Shown: positions 8,599 to 17,225, numbered from the stretch's first letter. The stretch is 56,898 nucleotides of DNA from Lachnospiraceae bacterium (GCA_024698865.1 JAILQS010000015.1:74284-131181), one strand, 5' to 3'. The notes: generated from the letters alone by a model not told the origin. Numbers and translations are program-made.

Positions 8599-9069
8599 TT
8601 AAATTCCTTTATATGCCAAGTATCTGTTAGAATAGCGCTCCTCCATACTGACATCCTCCAAGAACCAGGATGGCTTTTGGAAGCTTTCTGCTTCCTCTAT
8701 ACTTTCAAACTCGACTTCTGCTATTTGCAATCCTTCGTAGGCTCCCGAGAAAACATCCAGTTCGATCGTCCACTTCTCATATGGTATCAGATAACGCTTT
8801 TTCTCGATTATAACGCCGTCGCACTTGGGTTTTAGATGCTCATATGCCTCTTTCGTAAGCATAACCTCAACCTCATTACAGACTCTTGTGTTGTCCGAAT
8901 CTTCCACCACACCAATCTTGGATTTGTATGTCAGAATATAATCATGATTACTTTTTCTGATTCGAACCACCGGTCTGTCGCACAAATAGCCCTGTTCCAT
9001 CGTTTTGCAAGGGTAGTTCTCCAGATTATCCGGAAGGTGCTTTATTGTAAATTTCTTTTCTATTTCCAT
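8599..9069 (-). CDS. CYTH domain protein (triphosphate-binding tunnel family)
   Basis: The 156-residue protein begins MEIEKKFTI, the ExExK signature of the CYTH/triphosphate tunnel metalloenzyme fold that binds triphosphate-bearing substrates. Further charged strands follow (VVRIRKSNHDYILTYKSK, NEVEVML, WTIELDVF, AEVEFES), giving the expected inward Glu/Lys/Arg pattern. Family members hydrolyse inorganic triphosphate or thiamine triphosphate, or cyclise ATP; which applies here is not visible. The ATG at 9067-9069 is chosen because GGAGAG lies 8 bases upstream, rather than earlier in-frame starts that overlap the nfnB terminator. Confidence 0.85.
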   Translation of the reverse strand: MEIEKKFTIKHLPDNLENYPCKTMEQGYLCDRPVVRIRKSNHDYILTYKSKIGVVEDSDNTRVCNEVEVMLTKEAYEHLKPKCDGVIIEKKRYLIPYEKWTIELDVFSGAYEGLQIAEVEFESIEEAESFQKPSWFLEDVSMEERYSNRYLAYKGI

Positions 9070-9107
9070 AACGGTTCTCTCCATTTCAAAACACTTTCTG
9101 GTATTAT

Positions 9108-9142
9108 GAAAAAAATGTGGGAACCTGGATTCCCACATTTTT
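9108..9142. terminator. Bidirectional terminator between nfnB and the CYTH gene
   Basis: A stem AAAATGTGGGAA/TTCCCACATTTT with a CCTGGA loop and A/T runs on both sides lies just beyond the nfnB stop (9158). It separates the nfn operon from the CYTH gene. Confidence 0.8.
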
Positions 9143-9157
9143 TATCTTAAGTATTGA

Positions 9158-10543
9158 TTATTTGCCCTGAAGATATTCGTCAATTGCCTGTGCTGCTGTT
9201 TTACCTGCTCCCATGGCAAGAATAACGGTAGCTGCTCCCGTAACGGCATCTCCACCTGCAAATACACCGTCTTTCGTGGTTGCACCATTATCTTCTGCAA
9301 CGATACATTTGCGTCTGTTAGTTTCCAAGCCTTTGGTTGTAGAAGAAATCAATGGGTTCGGGCTTGTTCCAAGTGACATAATAACCGTATCCACATCCAG
9401 TACAAAATCAGAACCCTCTTTAACTACCGGGCTTCTTCTTCCACTTTCATCCGGTTCACCAAGTTCCATCTCTACGCATTTCATTCCGGTAACACATCCA
9501 TCTTCGCCAACGAGAATCTCGGTTGGATTGGTAAGAAGATTAAAGATGATTCCTTCTTCTTTTGCGTGATGTACTTCTTCTACTCTGGCCGGTAATTCTT
9601 CCTCGCCACGACGGTAAACGATATGAACTTCTGCGCCCAGTCTGAGTGCAGTTCTGGCAGCGTCCATTGCAACGTTACCACCACCAACAACGGCTACTTT
9701 CTTTCCTGCAACAATCGGAGTTGCATAGCTGTCGTCAAATGCTTTCATAAGGTTGGAACGTGTAAGGTATTCGTTTGCAGAAAATACTCCATTTGCATTT
9801 TCTCCCGGGATACCCATAAATCTTGGAAGTCCTGCTCCTGATCCAATGAATACAGCGTCAAAACCTTCCTCATCCATCAACTCATCAATTGTAGTAGATT
9901 TACCGATGATTACGTTTGTTTCAATCTTAACACCAAGTGCTCTTACATTTTCGATTTCGGAAGCAACTACCGTATTCTTTGGAAGTCTGAACTCCGGAAT
10001 TCCGTAAGATAATACGCCCCCGGCTTTATGTAATGCTTCAAAAATAGTTACATCATATCCAAGTTTAGCCAAATCTCCGGCACAGGTAAGTCCTGCAGGA
10101 CCGGAACCGATAACGGCTACTTTCTTTCCGTTCTTTTCGTCTGCAGCAACCGGTTTCACGTTATTTTCTCTTGCCCAGTCAGCAACAAAACGCTCTAATT
10201 TACCAATAGAGATTGCATCTCCTTTGATTCCACGAACGCATTTGGCTTCACACTGTGATTCCTGTGGGCAGACACGTCCACATACTGCTGGGAGTGCAGA
10301 GTATTTGCTGATTGTAAAATATGCCTCTTTGATATCGCCTTCTTGTAATTTGCTGATAAATCCAGGAATATCGATACTTACCGGACATCCCTGTCTACAC
10401 TGTGGGTTTTTACATTTGAGGCAACGGGTAGCTTCTTCCATCGCTTCCTCTTTGGAATAACCAAGACATACCTCTTCAAAATTAGTTGCTCTTACTTTTG
10501 GATCCTGTTCTGCAACAGGAATTCTTGTCATTGGATCTGCCAT
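9158..10543 (-). CDS. nfnB: NADH-dependent ferredoxin:NADP+ oxidoreductase, large subunit NfnB
   Basis: Large subunit of the electron-bifurcating transhydrogenase that couples NADPH oxidation to reduction of ferredoxin and NAD+, and the reverse. It is homologous to the glutamate synthase small subunit (GltD/GltA). N-terminal Cys clusters for two [4Fe-4S] centres are visible (CLKCKNPQCRQGCP and CGRVCPQESQCEAKC), followed by FAD- and NAD(P)-binding Rossmann motifs (VIGSGPAGLTCAG, VVGGGNVAMDAARTA) and a C-terminal FAD segment (GGDAVTGAATVI). Length 461. Its ATG overlaps the nfnA stop by one base (TAATG), indicating translational coupling. The adjacent NfnA favours the Nfn complex over glutamate synthase. 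Confidence 0.93.
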   Translation of the reverse strand: MADPMTRIPVAEQDPKVRATNFEEVCLGYSKEEAMEEATRCLKCKNPQCRQGCPVSIDIPGFISKLQEGDIKEAYFTISKYSALPAVCGRVCPQESQCEAKCVRGIKGDAISIGKLERFVADWARENNVKPVAADEKNGKKVAVIGSGPAGLTCAGDLAKLGYDVTIFEALHKAGGVLSYGIPEFRLPKNTVVASEIENVRALGVKIETNVIIGKSTTIDELMDEEGFDAVFIGSGAGLPRFMGIPGENANGVFSANEYLTRSNLMKAFDDSYATPIVAGKKVAVVGGGNVAMDAARTALRLGAEVHIVYRRGEEELPARVEEVHHAKEEGIIFNLLTNPTEILVGEDGCVTGMKCVEMELGEPDESGRRSPVVKEGSDFVLDVDTVIMSLGTSPNPLISSTTKGLETNRRKCIVAEDNGATTKDGVFAGGDAVTGAATVILAMGAGKTAAQAIDEYLQGK

Positions 10544-11433
10544 TACTTGTCACCTCCGCATCCGCAGCCACCATTCTTGTGAGTAGCTCCTTCTTTTTCT
10601 CTTAAGATTGCTCTTCCTTCTTCTGTCTTATATAACTGCTGTCTCTTCATTGACTCATCAAAATCAACCAGATGTCCGTCGAACTCAGGTCCGTCTACGC
10701 AGGCAAATTTCACTTCGCCGCCAACGGTAAGACGACAGGCACCGCACATTCCGGTTCCGTCTACCATAATCGGATTCATACTAACAATGGTACGAATTCC
10801 TAATTCTTTGGTAAGAAGGGAAACAAATTTCATCATGATAACCGGTCCGATAGCAACAACGAGGTCATATTTCTTTCCTTCGTTGTTAACCAGGTCTTTA
10901 ATCTTGTCATTTACATTTCCTTTGAAGCCATAAGAACCGTCATCTGTTGCAATGTATACATTAGCTGCATACTCTTTCATTGCATCCTCTAAGATAATCA
11001 GACCTTTGTTTCTTGCTCCGATAATTACATCCACATCATAGCCGTGCTCTTTCATCCATTTAACCTGTGGGTAAACAGGTGCTGTTCCAACACCACCGGC
11101 TACAAATAAAATATTCATCTTCTTAAGAACTTCCGGATCCTCGTGAATCAGTTCAGACGGACATCCAAGTGGTCCAACAAAATCCTGGAATCCTTCTCCT
11201 ACTTCCAAACGTCCCATCTGCATTGTAGATGCACCAATCATCTGCGCAACGATGGTAACCGTTCCTGCTTCTCTGTTATAATCGCAAATGGTCAAAGGAA
11301 TTCTTTCACCCTTCTCATCTGTCTTTACGATAATAAACTGTCCCGGATAGCATTTCTTTGCTACTCTGGGTGCTTCTACATCCATAAGAAATATACTATC
11401 AGTCAACTGCTCTTTCTTTACTATTTTGTACAT
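10543..11433 (-). CDS. nfnA: NADH-dependent ferredoxin:NADP+ oxidoreductase, small subunit NfnA
   Basis: Small subunit of NfnAB, carrying FAD and one [2Fe-2S] cluster; related to the electron-transfer subunit PyrK of dihydroorotate dehydrogenase. The FAD domain comes first (YPGQFIIVKTDEKGERIPLT), then an NAD-binding Rossmann region (ILFVAGGVGTAPVYPQ), then the cluster motif DGTGMCGACRLTVGG with a fourth Cys in FACVDG. The Cys/Gly-rich tail GGCGCGG is typical. Length 296. It is the first gene of a two-gene operon with a good sigma-A promoter about 60 bases upstream and a terminator after nfnB. Confidence 0.93.
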   Translation of the reverse strand: MYKIVKKEQLTDSIFLMDVEAPRVAKKCYPGQFIIVKTDEKGERIPLTICDYNREAGTVTIVAQMIGASTMQMGRLEVGEGFQDFVGPLGCPSELIHEDPEVLKKMNILFVAGGVGTAPVYPQVKWMKEHGYDVDVIIGARNKGLIILEDAMKEYAANVYIATDDGSYGFKGNVNDKIKDLVNNEGKKYDLVVAIGPVIMMKFVSLLTKELGIRTIVSMNPIMVDGTGMCGACRLTVGGEVKFACVDGPEFDGHLVDFDESMKRQQLYKTEEGRAILREKEGATHKNGGCGCGGDK

Positions 11434-11496
11434 TTCGAACCTCCCTGACTTACTTAATTCAGTTTTGTGTATTAAAGCGTTAAACGCATTAAAATA

Positions 11497-11525
11497 ATAT
11501 TAGTCGATAAGTCCCCATTCGTCAA
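11497..11525 (-). promoter_or_regulatory. Promoter of nfnAB
   Basis: On the minus strand TTGACG (11520-11525), a 17-base spacer and TAATAT (11497-11502), leaving a leader of roughly 55 bases before the nfnA start. Confidence 0.7.
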
Positions 11526-11532
11526 TATTTTT

Positions 11533-12168
11533 TTAACTTTCGTAGCATTTTCTCAATTTCTGTAATGCCTTCTTTTCTATTCTGGATACATACGATCTCG
11601 ATATATTTAACTTTCCTGCCACTTCTCTTTGCGTAATTGCATCTTTTCTCCCAAGCCCGTAACGAAGGGACAAAATAAGCCTTTCTCTGTCATTTAACAC
11701 TTGTTCCATATACCCTTCCAGCTTCGCAAGATACTGTTTTTTCTGAAGTACTTCCGCAACATCCTCCTCCTGCTTCTCAAGCACATCCATCAGTTTGATT
11801 TCGTTGCCTTCTTTGTCCGTTCCAATCGGTTCATACACAAACACTTCCTTCGATAACTTTTTTGCACTGCGAAAACACATCAATATCTCGTTTTCTATAC
11901 ATCTGGACACGTAGGTTGCCAAACGAATCCCTTTTTTTATATCAAAACTATCGATTCCTTTAATCAATCCGATGATTCCGATACTAATCATATCTTCAAA
12001 ATCAGACTCCTGCACATTGTATTTTTTTATAATATGGGTAATCAACCGAAGGTTTCTTTCTATCAACTGATTTCTTGCCTCCGTATCCCCTGCCATCATT
12101 GCCTCTAACAACAGTCTTTCCTCTGACGTGCTTAGCGGTTTGGGAAATGATTTCAAAGAAATAAGCAC
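11533..12168 (-). CDS. sigK: Sporulation sigma factor SigK, mature-type
   Basis: Late mother-cell sigma factor directing coat and cortex genes. It shows the sigma-70 core: region 2 (HNLRLITHIIKKY-like segment, ATYVSRCIENEILM) with the SigK-specific IGTDKEGNEI block, and region 4 helix-turn-helix (TQREVAGKLNISRSYVSRIE). The sequence begins at ...SFPKPLS, where mature SigK starts in Bacillus. The upstream frame hits a TAA 11 codons before the GTG, so no inhibitory pro-sequence is encoded. The gene is intact, with no skin-type insertion. Start GTG at 12166-12168. Sporulation genes spoIIP and gpr lie elsewhere in the window. Confidence 0.88.
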   Translation of the reverse strand: MLISLKSFPKPLSTSEERLLLEAMMAGDTEARNQLIERNLRLITHIIKKYNVQESDFEDMISIGIIGLIKGIDSFDIKKGIRLATYVSRCIENEILMCFRSAKKLSKEVFVYEPIGTDKEGNEIKLMDVLEKQEEDVAEVLQKKQYLAKLEGYMEQVLNDRERLILSLRYGLGRKDAITQREVAGKLNISRSYVSRIEKKALQKLRKCYES

Positions 12169-12242
12169 TCCAACCTGACTGTTTTCTAACAGTTTATGTT
12201 AAAGTGCTTACATTAGTGCCTTTCCAATCGAAAATACGGCTA

Positions 12243-13469
12243 TTATTTTGTTTCCTTCATTCTAAGCAAATCATAGTTGCAAATATCTGCGTCAAATTTT
12301 AACCATACGGTTTCCTGTGGATGTGGGCAGGACTCAATTTCCTGACCTTTTTCATTTTTCATTTCCAAAACTTTTGCATTCACATTTTCTCCCGAAGGTT
12401 TCATCACTTCAACTACGTCGCCGACACTGAATTTGTTTCGCTGGGTAATGCGAACCCATCCGTCTTTTTCTTCTTCAATATATCCAAGATACGTATATTC
12501 TTTTACGTATGTATTGTTGTCATAAATCTGCGCATCATGATCCGGTGCTCCGTAGAAGAATCCGGTTGTAAACTGACGATACGTACATTTTGAAATCTCT
12601 TCCTGATAATGCGGAATGTTCTGTTTGTAAAGCTCCGGGTCTTTTAAGAAATCATCAATCGCCTGACGGTACGTTCTTGTAACACAAGCAACGTAAAGAG
12701 CAGTTTTCATTCTTCCCTCCACTTTTAAACTGTCAATGCCGGCGTCTATAATGTCCGGTATATGCTCAATCATACACAGATCCTTGGAATTAAAAATATA
12801 GGTACCACGTTCATTTTCTTCCACAGGCAAATATTCCCCGGGGCGTTTTTCTTCCATTACGTAGTACTTCCAGCGGCAAGGATGTGTACAGGCTCCACGG
12901 TTTGCATCTCTTCCCGTGAAATAGTTGCTAAGCAGGCAACGTCCGGAATGGGAAATACACATTGCTCCGTGAATAAAGGTTTCGATTTCCATATCCTCCG
13001 GAATGTTCTGTCGAATCTCCTTGATTTCCTGCAAAGAAAGTTCTCTGGCAGAAACCACTCTGGTAGCACCCATACGACGCCAGAAATTATACGTTCCGTA
13101 GTTTACGTTGTTGGCCTGTGTGCTGATATGGACATCTATCTCAGGGCAGACTTTCTTGGCAATATCAAAGACTCCGGGATCTGATATAATCAATGCATCG
13201 ATACCAACACTTTTCAATTCATTAAAATACTTCTCGATACCTGCAAGGTCTTCGTTGTGCGCTGTAATATTGGCCGTCACATACACTTTTACACCGTGTT
13301 CATGTGCGAAAGCAGCACCCTCTTTCATATCCTCCAGAGAAAAATTCTTAGCTTTTGCACGAAGTCCATACATATCTCCTCCGATATAAACAGCATCTGC
13401 GCCGTACTTAACGGCAATCTTTAATACCTCCAGACTGCTGGAAGGAATCAATAATTCCGGTTTTCTCAT
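12243..13469 (-). CDS. trhP: U32 family protein, tRNA uridine-34 hydroxylation (TrhP type)
   Basis: U32 'peptidase' family members of this type are needed for prephenate-dependent hydroxylation of uridine 34 in certain tRNAs (5-hydroxyuridine formation). The 408-residue protein opens with the MRKPELLIPSSSLEVLKIAV barrel start. It keeps the U32 signature EIETFIHGAMCISHSGRC and a cluster of Cys (CLLSNYF, CTHPCRW) proposed to hold an iron-sulfur cluster. It directly follows trmR with a 1-base gap, matching the Bacillus yrrM-yrrN-yrrO order. A single gene replaces the usual yrrN/yrrO pair here; a second copy may lie elsewhere. Confidence 0.85.
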   Translation of the reverse strand: MRKPELLIPSSSLEVLKIAVKYGADAVYIGGDMYGLRAKAKNFSLEDMKEGAAFAHEHGVKVYVTANITAHNEDLAGIEKYFNELKSVGIDALIISDPGVFDIAKKVCPEIDVHISTQANNVNYGTYNFWRRMGATRVVSARELSLQEIKEIRQNIPEDMEIETFIHGAMCISHSGRCLLSNYFTGRDANRGACTHPCRWKYYVMEEKRPGEYLPVEENERGTYIFNSKDLCMIEHIPDIIDAGIDSLKVEGRMKTALYVACVTRTYRQAIDDFLKDPELYKQNIPHYQEEISKCTYRQFTTGFFYGAPDHDAQIYDNNTYVKEYTYLGYIEEEKDGWVRITQRNKFSVGDVVEVMKPSGENVNAKVLEMKNEKGQEIESCPHPQETVWLKFDADICNYDLLRMKETK

Positions 13470-13470
13470 T

Positions 13471-14142
13471 TTATTTCTCCAATCTGTTTTCTTCTATCTT
13501 TGTACTAAGTGTTACACCGTCTCCCAACGGAAGAATCACGGTATCCAGTGTGTCCGTATGTGTCAGGGTATACAGATAATCTCTCATACGCATATGTATG
13601 GTACGATTTCTCCTTGTAACTGCATATCTGGACTCAACTACATCTCCGTCCTGCAATACATTATCTGATACCAGAAGTCCGTCTTTCTTAAGCAAGGCTT
13701 CCACTGTAGGAAAGAAATTTAAGTACTGCCCTTTTGCGGCATCCATAAAAATAAAATCAAATGTTTTGCCTTCGTTTTTGAGCATTTCCAAAACTTCTGT
13801 TGCATCACCTTCCAACAGCGTAATCACGTCTTCCTTTTTATTTTTTTTAATGTTATCTTTCGCATCCCGGATACGCGCCGGCACTTTTTCAATGGTCGTA
13901 ATATGAGCACCTTCTTGCAGAAACTGACTCATGTAAATTGCCGAAAAACCAATTGCAGTCCCCACCTCTAAAATCTGCATTGGCTTATGCATATGAAGTA
14001 GGAACCGCATTAATGTGCGTGTCGGTTTTTTAATTATTGGTACATAATTTTCTTCTGCATACCGCTCCATTTCTTTCATGCAATTAGAAAGCGGCTCATC
14101 AAAGGATTCTATAAAATCTGCAATCCTTATATCTGTAATCAT
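13471..14142 (-). CDS. trmR: tRNA 5-hydroxyuridine methyltransferase
   Basis: SAM-dependent O-methyltransferase (catechol-OMT-like fold) predicted to methylate 5-hydroxyuridine 34 to 5-methoxyuridine, broadening wobble decoding. The SAM-binding motif ILEVGTAIGFSAIYM and the metal/SAM region FDFIFMDAAKGQYLNFF are visible. Length 223. GGAGGAAGAA precedes the ATG. It sits between the MltG-like gene and trhP, and the trmR-trhP pairing supports the tRNA role over a small-molecule methyltransferase. Confidence 0.85.
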   Translation of the reverse strand: MITDIRIADFIESFDEPLSNCMKEMERYAEENYVPIIKKPTRTLMRFLLHMHKPMQILEVGTAIGFSAIYMSQFLQEGAHITTIEKVPARIRDAKDNIKKNKKEDVITLLEGDATEVLEMLKNEGKTFDFIFMDAAKGQYLNFFPTVEALLKKDGLLVSDNVLQDGDVVESRYAVTRRNRTIHMRMRDYLYTLTHTDTLDTVILPLGDGVTLSTKIEENRLEK

Positions 14143-14153
14143 TTCTTCCTCCG

Positions 14154-14579
14154 TTATTTCGTGCTTTGATTGTTTTGGTTATTCTGTCCTCCGGCGGATA
14201 TATCCGTAAACAATTCCAGTATTTCATCATACGTCATTGACGAATTGATGGTATACGTTCCCGGAAGAATCGGTCTGCGTCCATTGGTAGTAAGCTTTGC
14301 TCTTATATAGAAGGAGAATCTGTCTATAATAATTCCTTTGCTATAAAGATCCTTCGCTATATCCATTGTCGCTTCACCTTCATCAATCGTAACTCTGTAA
14401 TCTCTTCCCTGTCCTTCTGCGGAAACCGTAACATTTCCAAATATGCGGTAAGACAGGTCATACGTTCTGTGTGCGACAGCATTTACACCGTAAATCACAC
14501 CACAATAAAAACATATGTTAAAAATAATACCAAATACAATTACAAATCCCCGAAGTGTTTTTCTTAACGATCCACTCAT
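14154..14579 (-). CDS. MltG/YceG-like membrane protein lacking the catalytic domain
   Basis: The 141-residue protein has one N-terminal membrane helix (about residues 9-33) and an extracytoplasmic segment resembling the LysM-like first domain of the endolytic transglycosylase MltG (VTIDEGEATMDIAKDLYSKGIIIDRFSFYIRAK ... LPGTYTINSSMTYDEILELF, shown with a gap). It then ends in a Q/N-rich tail, where true MltG (about 330-370 residues) would continue into the catalytic lobe with its essential Glu. Its position immediately upstream of trmR matches mltG (yrrL) in Bacillus, so it is a shortened orthologue or paralogue. Transglycosylase activity is not expected. Confidence 0.75.
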   Translation of the reverse strand: MSGSLRKTLRGFVIVFGIIFNICFYCGVIYGVNAVAHRTYDLSYRIFGNVTVSAEGQGRDYRVTIDEGEATMDIAKDLYSKGIIIDRFSFYIRAKLTTNGRRPILPGTYTINSSMTYDEILELFTDISAGGQNNQNNQSTK

Positions 14580-14596
14580 TTTTTTCCCCTTTTTTG

Positions 14597-14938
14597 TTAT
14601 TCATCCAGAAACATAAGATCTAAATCTATCTTCTTACGCATCTTACTTTTGATATGACGAAGCATTCTGCAATAGACAAACTCCGCATTGAGAAATTCCA
14701 TAACCACCGGATTCTGAAGCAGCCAGTCATATTCTGTATCCAAACGCTGATTGTTCTCAAACGTATCCTCACTGCTGCTGGTCTGAAACATGAATCTTCT
14801 CCGACGGAATTCATTTACATGGTTGATCAAATCACCTTCCAGCTTCAGACGCTCCAATGCTTTCTTATAATTCAAATATTCCTCACTGTTATTGATTGCC
14901 TCCAACAAATTGTCTGTATAGAATTTTACGTCATTCAT
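14597..14938 (-). CDS. YlbF/YmcA family protein
   Basis: A small all-helical protein of 113 residues with the YlbF-family pattern: LEAINNSEEYLNYKKALERL, then a helix ending NEFRRRRFMFQ, and a C-terminal segment LQNPVVMEFLNAEFVYCRML. In Bacillus, YlbF, YmcA and YaaT form a complex that affects RNase Y activity and development. The location just downstream of the ribonuclease gene rnjA fits an RNA-turnover link, but this is inference. The ATG at 14936-14938 follows AAGGGTG. Confidence 0.8.
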   Translation of the reverse strand: MNDVKFYTDNLLEAINNSEEYLNYKKALERLKLEGDLINHVNEFRRRRFMFQTSSSEDTFENNQRLDTEYDWLLQNPVVMEFLNAEFVYCRMLRHIKSKMRKKIDLDLMFLDE

Positions 14939-14992
14939 ACAATCACCCTTCTCACGTGAAAATCAAGGACACGTTCGCGTTTCGTCCCTCTG

Positions 14993-16666
14993 TTATATCT
15001 CCATAATAATTGGCAGTATCATCGGATTTCTCTTTGTTCTCTTCCAGATATAATCGCTCAAAGCATCTCTTACTTCATTTTTAATCTTACCCCAATCGGT
15101 AATGTTTTTATCGTAACAATACTCTAATGCATCATTTACGACAACTCTCGCTTCATCCATCAAATCCTCAGACTCCCGGACATAGACAAATCCTCTGGAT
15201 ACAATATCCGGTCCCGCAAGAACCTGATTTGTGTATTTTTCAAGTGTTACTACAATGATAATCAGTCCGTTTTCAGATAAATGCTGACGGTCTCTAAGAA
15301 CAATATTTCCAACGTCTCCTACACCAAGTCCGTCTACCATGATTCCTCTTGCCGGTACTTTATCTACAACTCTTGCTTCTTCCTTAGACAACTGTAAAAC
15401 ATCGCCGGAAGACAAGATAAATGTATTCTCTTTTGGAACTCCCATTTCCTGTGCAAGATCTGCATGCACCATCAGATGACGATACTCACCATGCACCGGA
15501 ATTGCGTACTTTGGCTTTGTAAGTGCATAAATCAGTTTGATTTCTTCCTGGCAGGCATGTCCGGAAACATGTGTATCCTGGAAAATAACCTTTGCACCTT
15601 TCATAGCAAGTTCATTGATAACCTTGGAAACAGATTTTTCATTTCCCGGAATCGGAGTGGAACTAAAGATTACCGTGTCGCCCGGCTTAATCGTAATCTT
15701 TTTATGAATGGATGCTGCCATTCTGGATAACGCCGCCATGGACTCTCCCTGACTTCCGGTCGTAATAACCACTAACTGGTCATCTGTATAGTTTTTCATC
15801 TGTTCTGTTTCGATAATGATATTATCCGGTACGTTCAAATATCCAAGCTCGCTGGCTGTCGATATGATACTTACCATACTTCTTCCTTCGATTGCAACTT
15901 TTCTTCCGTATTTGTGCGCAGAATTCAAAATCTGCTGTACGCGGTCGACATTAGATGCAAATGTTGCCACGATAATTCTATGTTTTGTATTCTCCTGAAA
16001 CAGATTATCAAACGTTTTACCAACGGTTGTTTCAGACATGGTAAAGCCTGGCTTCATAGCATTTGTACTGTCACACATCAATGCCAGTACACCCTTCTTA
16101 CCTAACTCACCAAATCTCTGCAAATCTATCACATCACCAAATACCGGCGTGTAATCTACTTTAAAGTCTCCGGTATGGACAATAATTCCGGCCGGAGAAT
16201 AAATTGCAAGCGCTGCCGCATCACCAATACTGTGGTTTGTACGGATAAATTCGATACGAAAATCTCCTAAATTAACAGACTGTCCGTATTTGATTACTTT
16301 ACGCTTGGTTGTTTTCATTAAGTTATGCTCACGAAGCTTATTCTCGATAATCCCCATCGTAAGTCTGGTTGCATAAATCGGAACATTCATTTCCTTTAAA
16401 ACATAAGGAACCGCTCCAATATGATCCTCATGTCCATGTGTAAATACAAAGCCTTTTACTTTGCTTGCATTTTCTTTTAAATATGTGATATCCGGAATTA
16501 CAAGGTCTATTCCAAGCATCTCATCTTCCGGAAAAGAAATACCGCAATCTACAACAATAATACTGTCCTCGTATTCAAATGCGGTAATATTCATACCTAT
16601 CTGTTCTAATCCTCCGAGCGGGATTATCTTTACGCTAGCTCCTTCAACTTCTTTTGACTTTCTCAA
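14993..16666 (-). CDS. rnjA: Ribonuclease J
   Basis: Metallo-beta-lactamase/beta-CASP ribonuclease with endo- and 5'-3' exonuclease activity in mRNA decay and rRNA maturation. The catalytic motif THGHEDHIG supplies zinc ligands; further motifs are HTGDFKVD, the beta-CASP segment ATFASNVDRVQQI and VHGEYRHLM. The C-terminal domain is complete (557 residues). A TTG at 16664-16666 is chosen because GGAGGT ends 8 bases upstream and the product then has the normal length and start; an upstream in-frame ATG would add 30 residues with no homologous look. A 260-base leader region separates it from the yrzB-like gene. Confidence 0.94.
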   Translation of the reverse strand: MRKSKEVEGASVKIIPLGGLEQIGMNITAFEYEDSIIVVDCGISFPEDEMLGIDLVIPDITYLKENASKVKGFVFTHGHEDHIGAVPYVLKEMNVPIYATRLTMGIIENKLREHNLMKTTKRKVIKYGQSVNLGDFRIEFIRTNHSIGDAAALAIYSPAGIIVHTGDFKVDYTPVFGDVIDLQRFGELGKKGVLALMCDSTNAMKPGFTMSETTVGKTFDNLFQENTKHRIIVATFASNVDRVQQILNSAHKYGRKVAIEGRSMVSIISTASELGYLNVPDNIIIETEQMKNYTDDQLVVITTGSQGESMAALSRMAASIHKKITIKPGDTVIFSSTPIPGNEKSVSKVINELAMKGAKVIFQDTHVSGHACQEEIKLIYALTKPKYAIPVHGEYRHLMVHADLAQEMGVPKENTFILSSGDVLQLSKEEARVVDKVPARGIMVDGLGVGDVGNIVLRDRQHLSENGLIIIVVTLEKYTNQVLAGPDIVSRGFVYVRESEDLMDEARVVVNDALEYCYDKNITDWGKIKNEVRDALSDYIWKRTKRNPMILPIIMEI

Positions 16667-16927
16667 AGTCTGCACCTCCAAATTATAATTACTATTGCGG
16701 TGCACAATCACGTCAAGAATAATAACATCAAAACAAAACTCCATTACGAGTTTCATTCGGGTTAAACAGTATAAATTACAATCCGTTCACACTAATAACT
16801 CTGGAAATCACAAAGGTTTTTGGGCGCGAAAAAAAGACCGCAACGAAAAAAGCTTTGTAACTCCATACAAATCAAAATTATTCTTTTATTATTCCGTTCG
16901 TTCATGTACACATTTATCTTAGTGTTA
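16667..16927 (-). other. Intergenic leader of rnjA
   Basis: 261 bases without a gene. On the minus strand it contains T-rich stretches, two possible -10 boxes (TATACT around 16770 and TATAAT just before the ribosome site) and no strong hairpin with a T run. I see no recognisable riboswitch. A long leader could allow RNase J autoregulation, but nothing in the sequence proves it. Confidence 0.4.
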
Positions 16928-17224
16928 TTATTTTTCTAATTCAATTCCTGATTCTGAAAGCAATTCTGCAAACAAATCAAACAATACATCTAATAAAGTT
17001 TCATCTTCAACTACTGAATACCAGCAATCCTCTTCATTGCCATCCTCTGCCGGATGTTCTTCCAAAACAATAGCCTCGCACTCCTCTTCTTCTGATTCGG
17101 TTGCAAGGTAATACTTTTTGCCGGCTAAGGTTGCCTCTTCAAATATATATAAGGTCGCTTCCTGACCATCTTCATCCAGAAGTTCTACTTCTCCGATGTA
17201 AATTTCATCATTCTCTCTATCCAT
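16928..17224 (-). CDS. yrzB: DUF1292 family acidic protein (YrzB-like)
   Basis: A 98-residue, strongly acidic protein of the DUF1292/YrzB family: EIYIGEVELLDEDGQEATLY, a Gly-Lys-Lys-Tyr turn, then EEHPAEDGNEEDCWYSVVED and a helical tail. Function unknown, but the ireB-ruvX-yrzB order is conserved across Firmicutes and is seen here. The ATG at 17222-17224 is chosen: GGAG lies 6 bases upstream and it abuts the ruvX stop with one base between. Confidence 0.85.
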   Translation of the reverse strand: MDRENDEIYIGEVELLDEDGQEATLYIFEEATLAGKKYYLATESEEEECEAIVLEEHPAEDGNEEDCWYSVVEDETLLDVLFDLFAELLSESGIELEK

Positions 17225-17225
17225 A

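Noticed and set aside
9158-11433. Glutamate synthase (GltA/GltD) interpretation of the two oxidoreductase genes
   Set aside because: No large glutamate synthase subunit is nearby, and the one-base overlap with a PyrK-like [2Fe-2S] FAD subunit is the NfnAB arrangement.
12857-13184. ORFs on both strands within the U32 gene
   Set aside because: They are out-of-frame shadows of a clearly conserved 408-residue gene.
16667-16756. Upstream 30-codon extension of rnjA from an ATG
   Set aside because: No ribosome site precedes it, the residues do not look like RNase J, and a GGAGGT is ideally placed for the TTG start.
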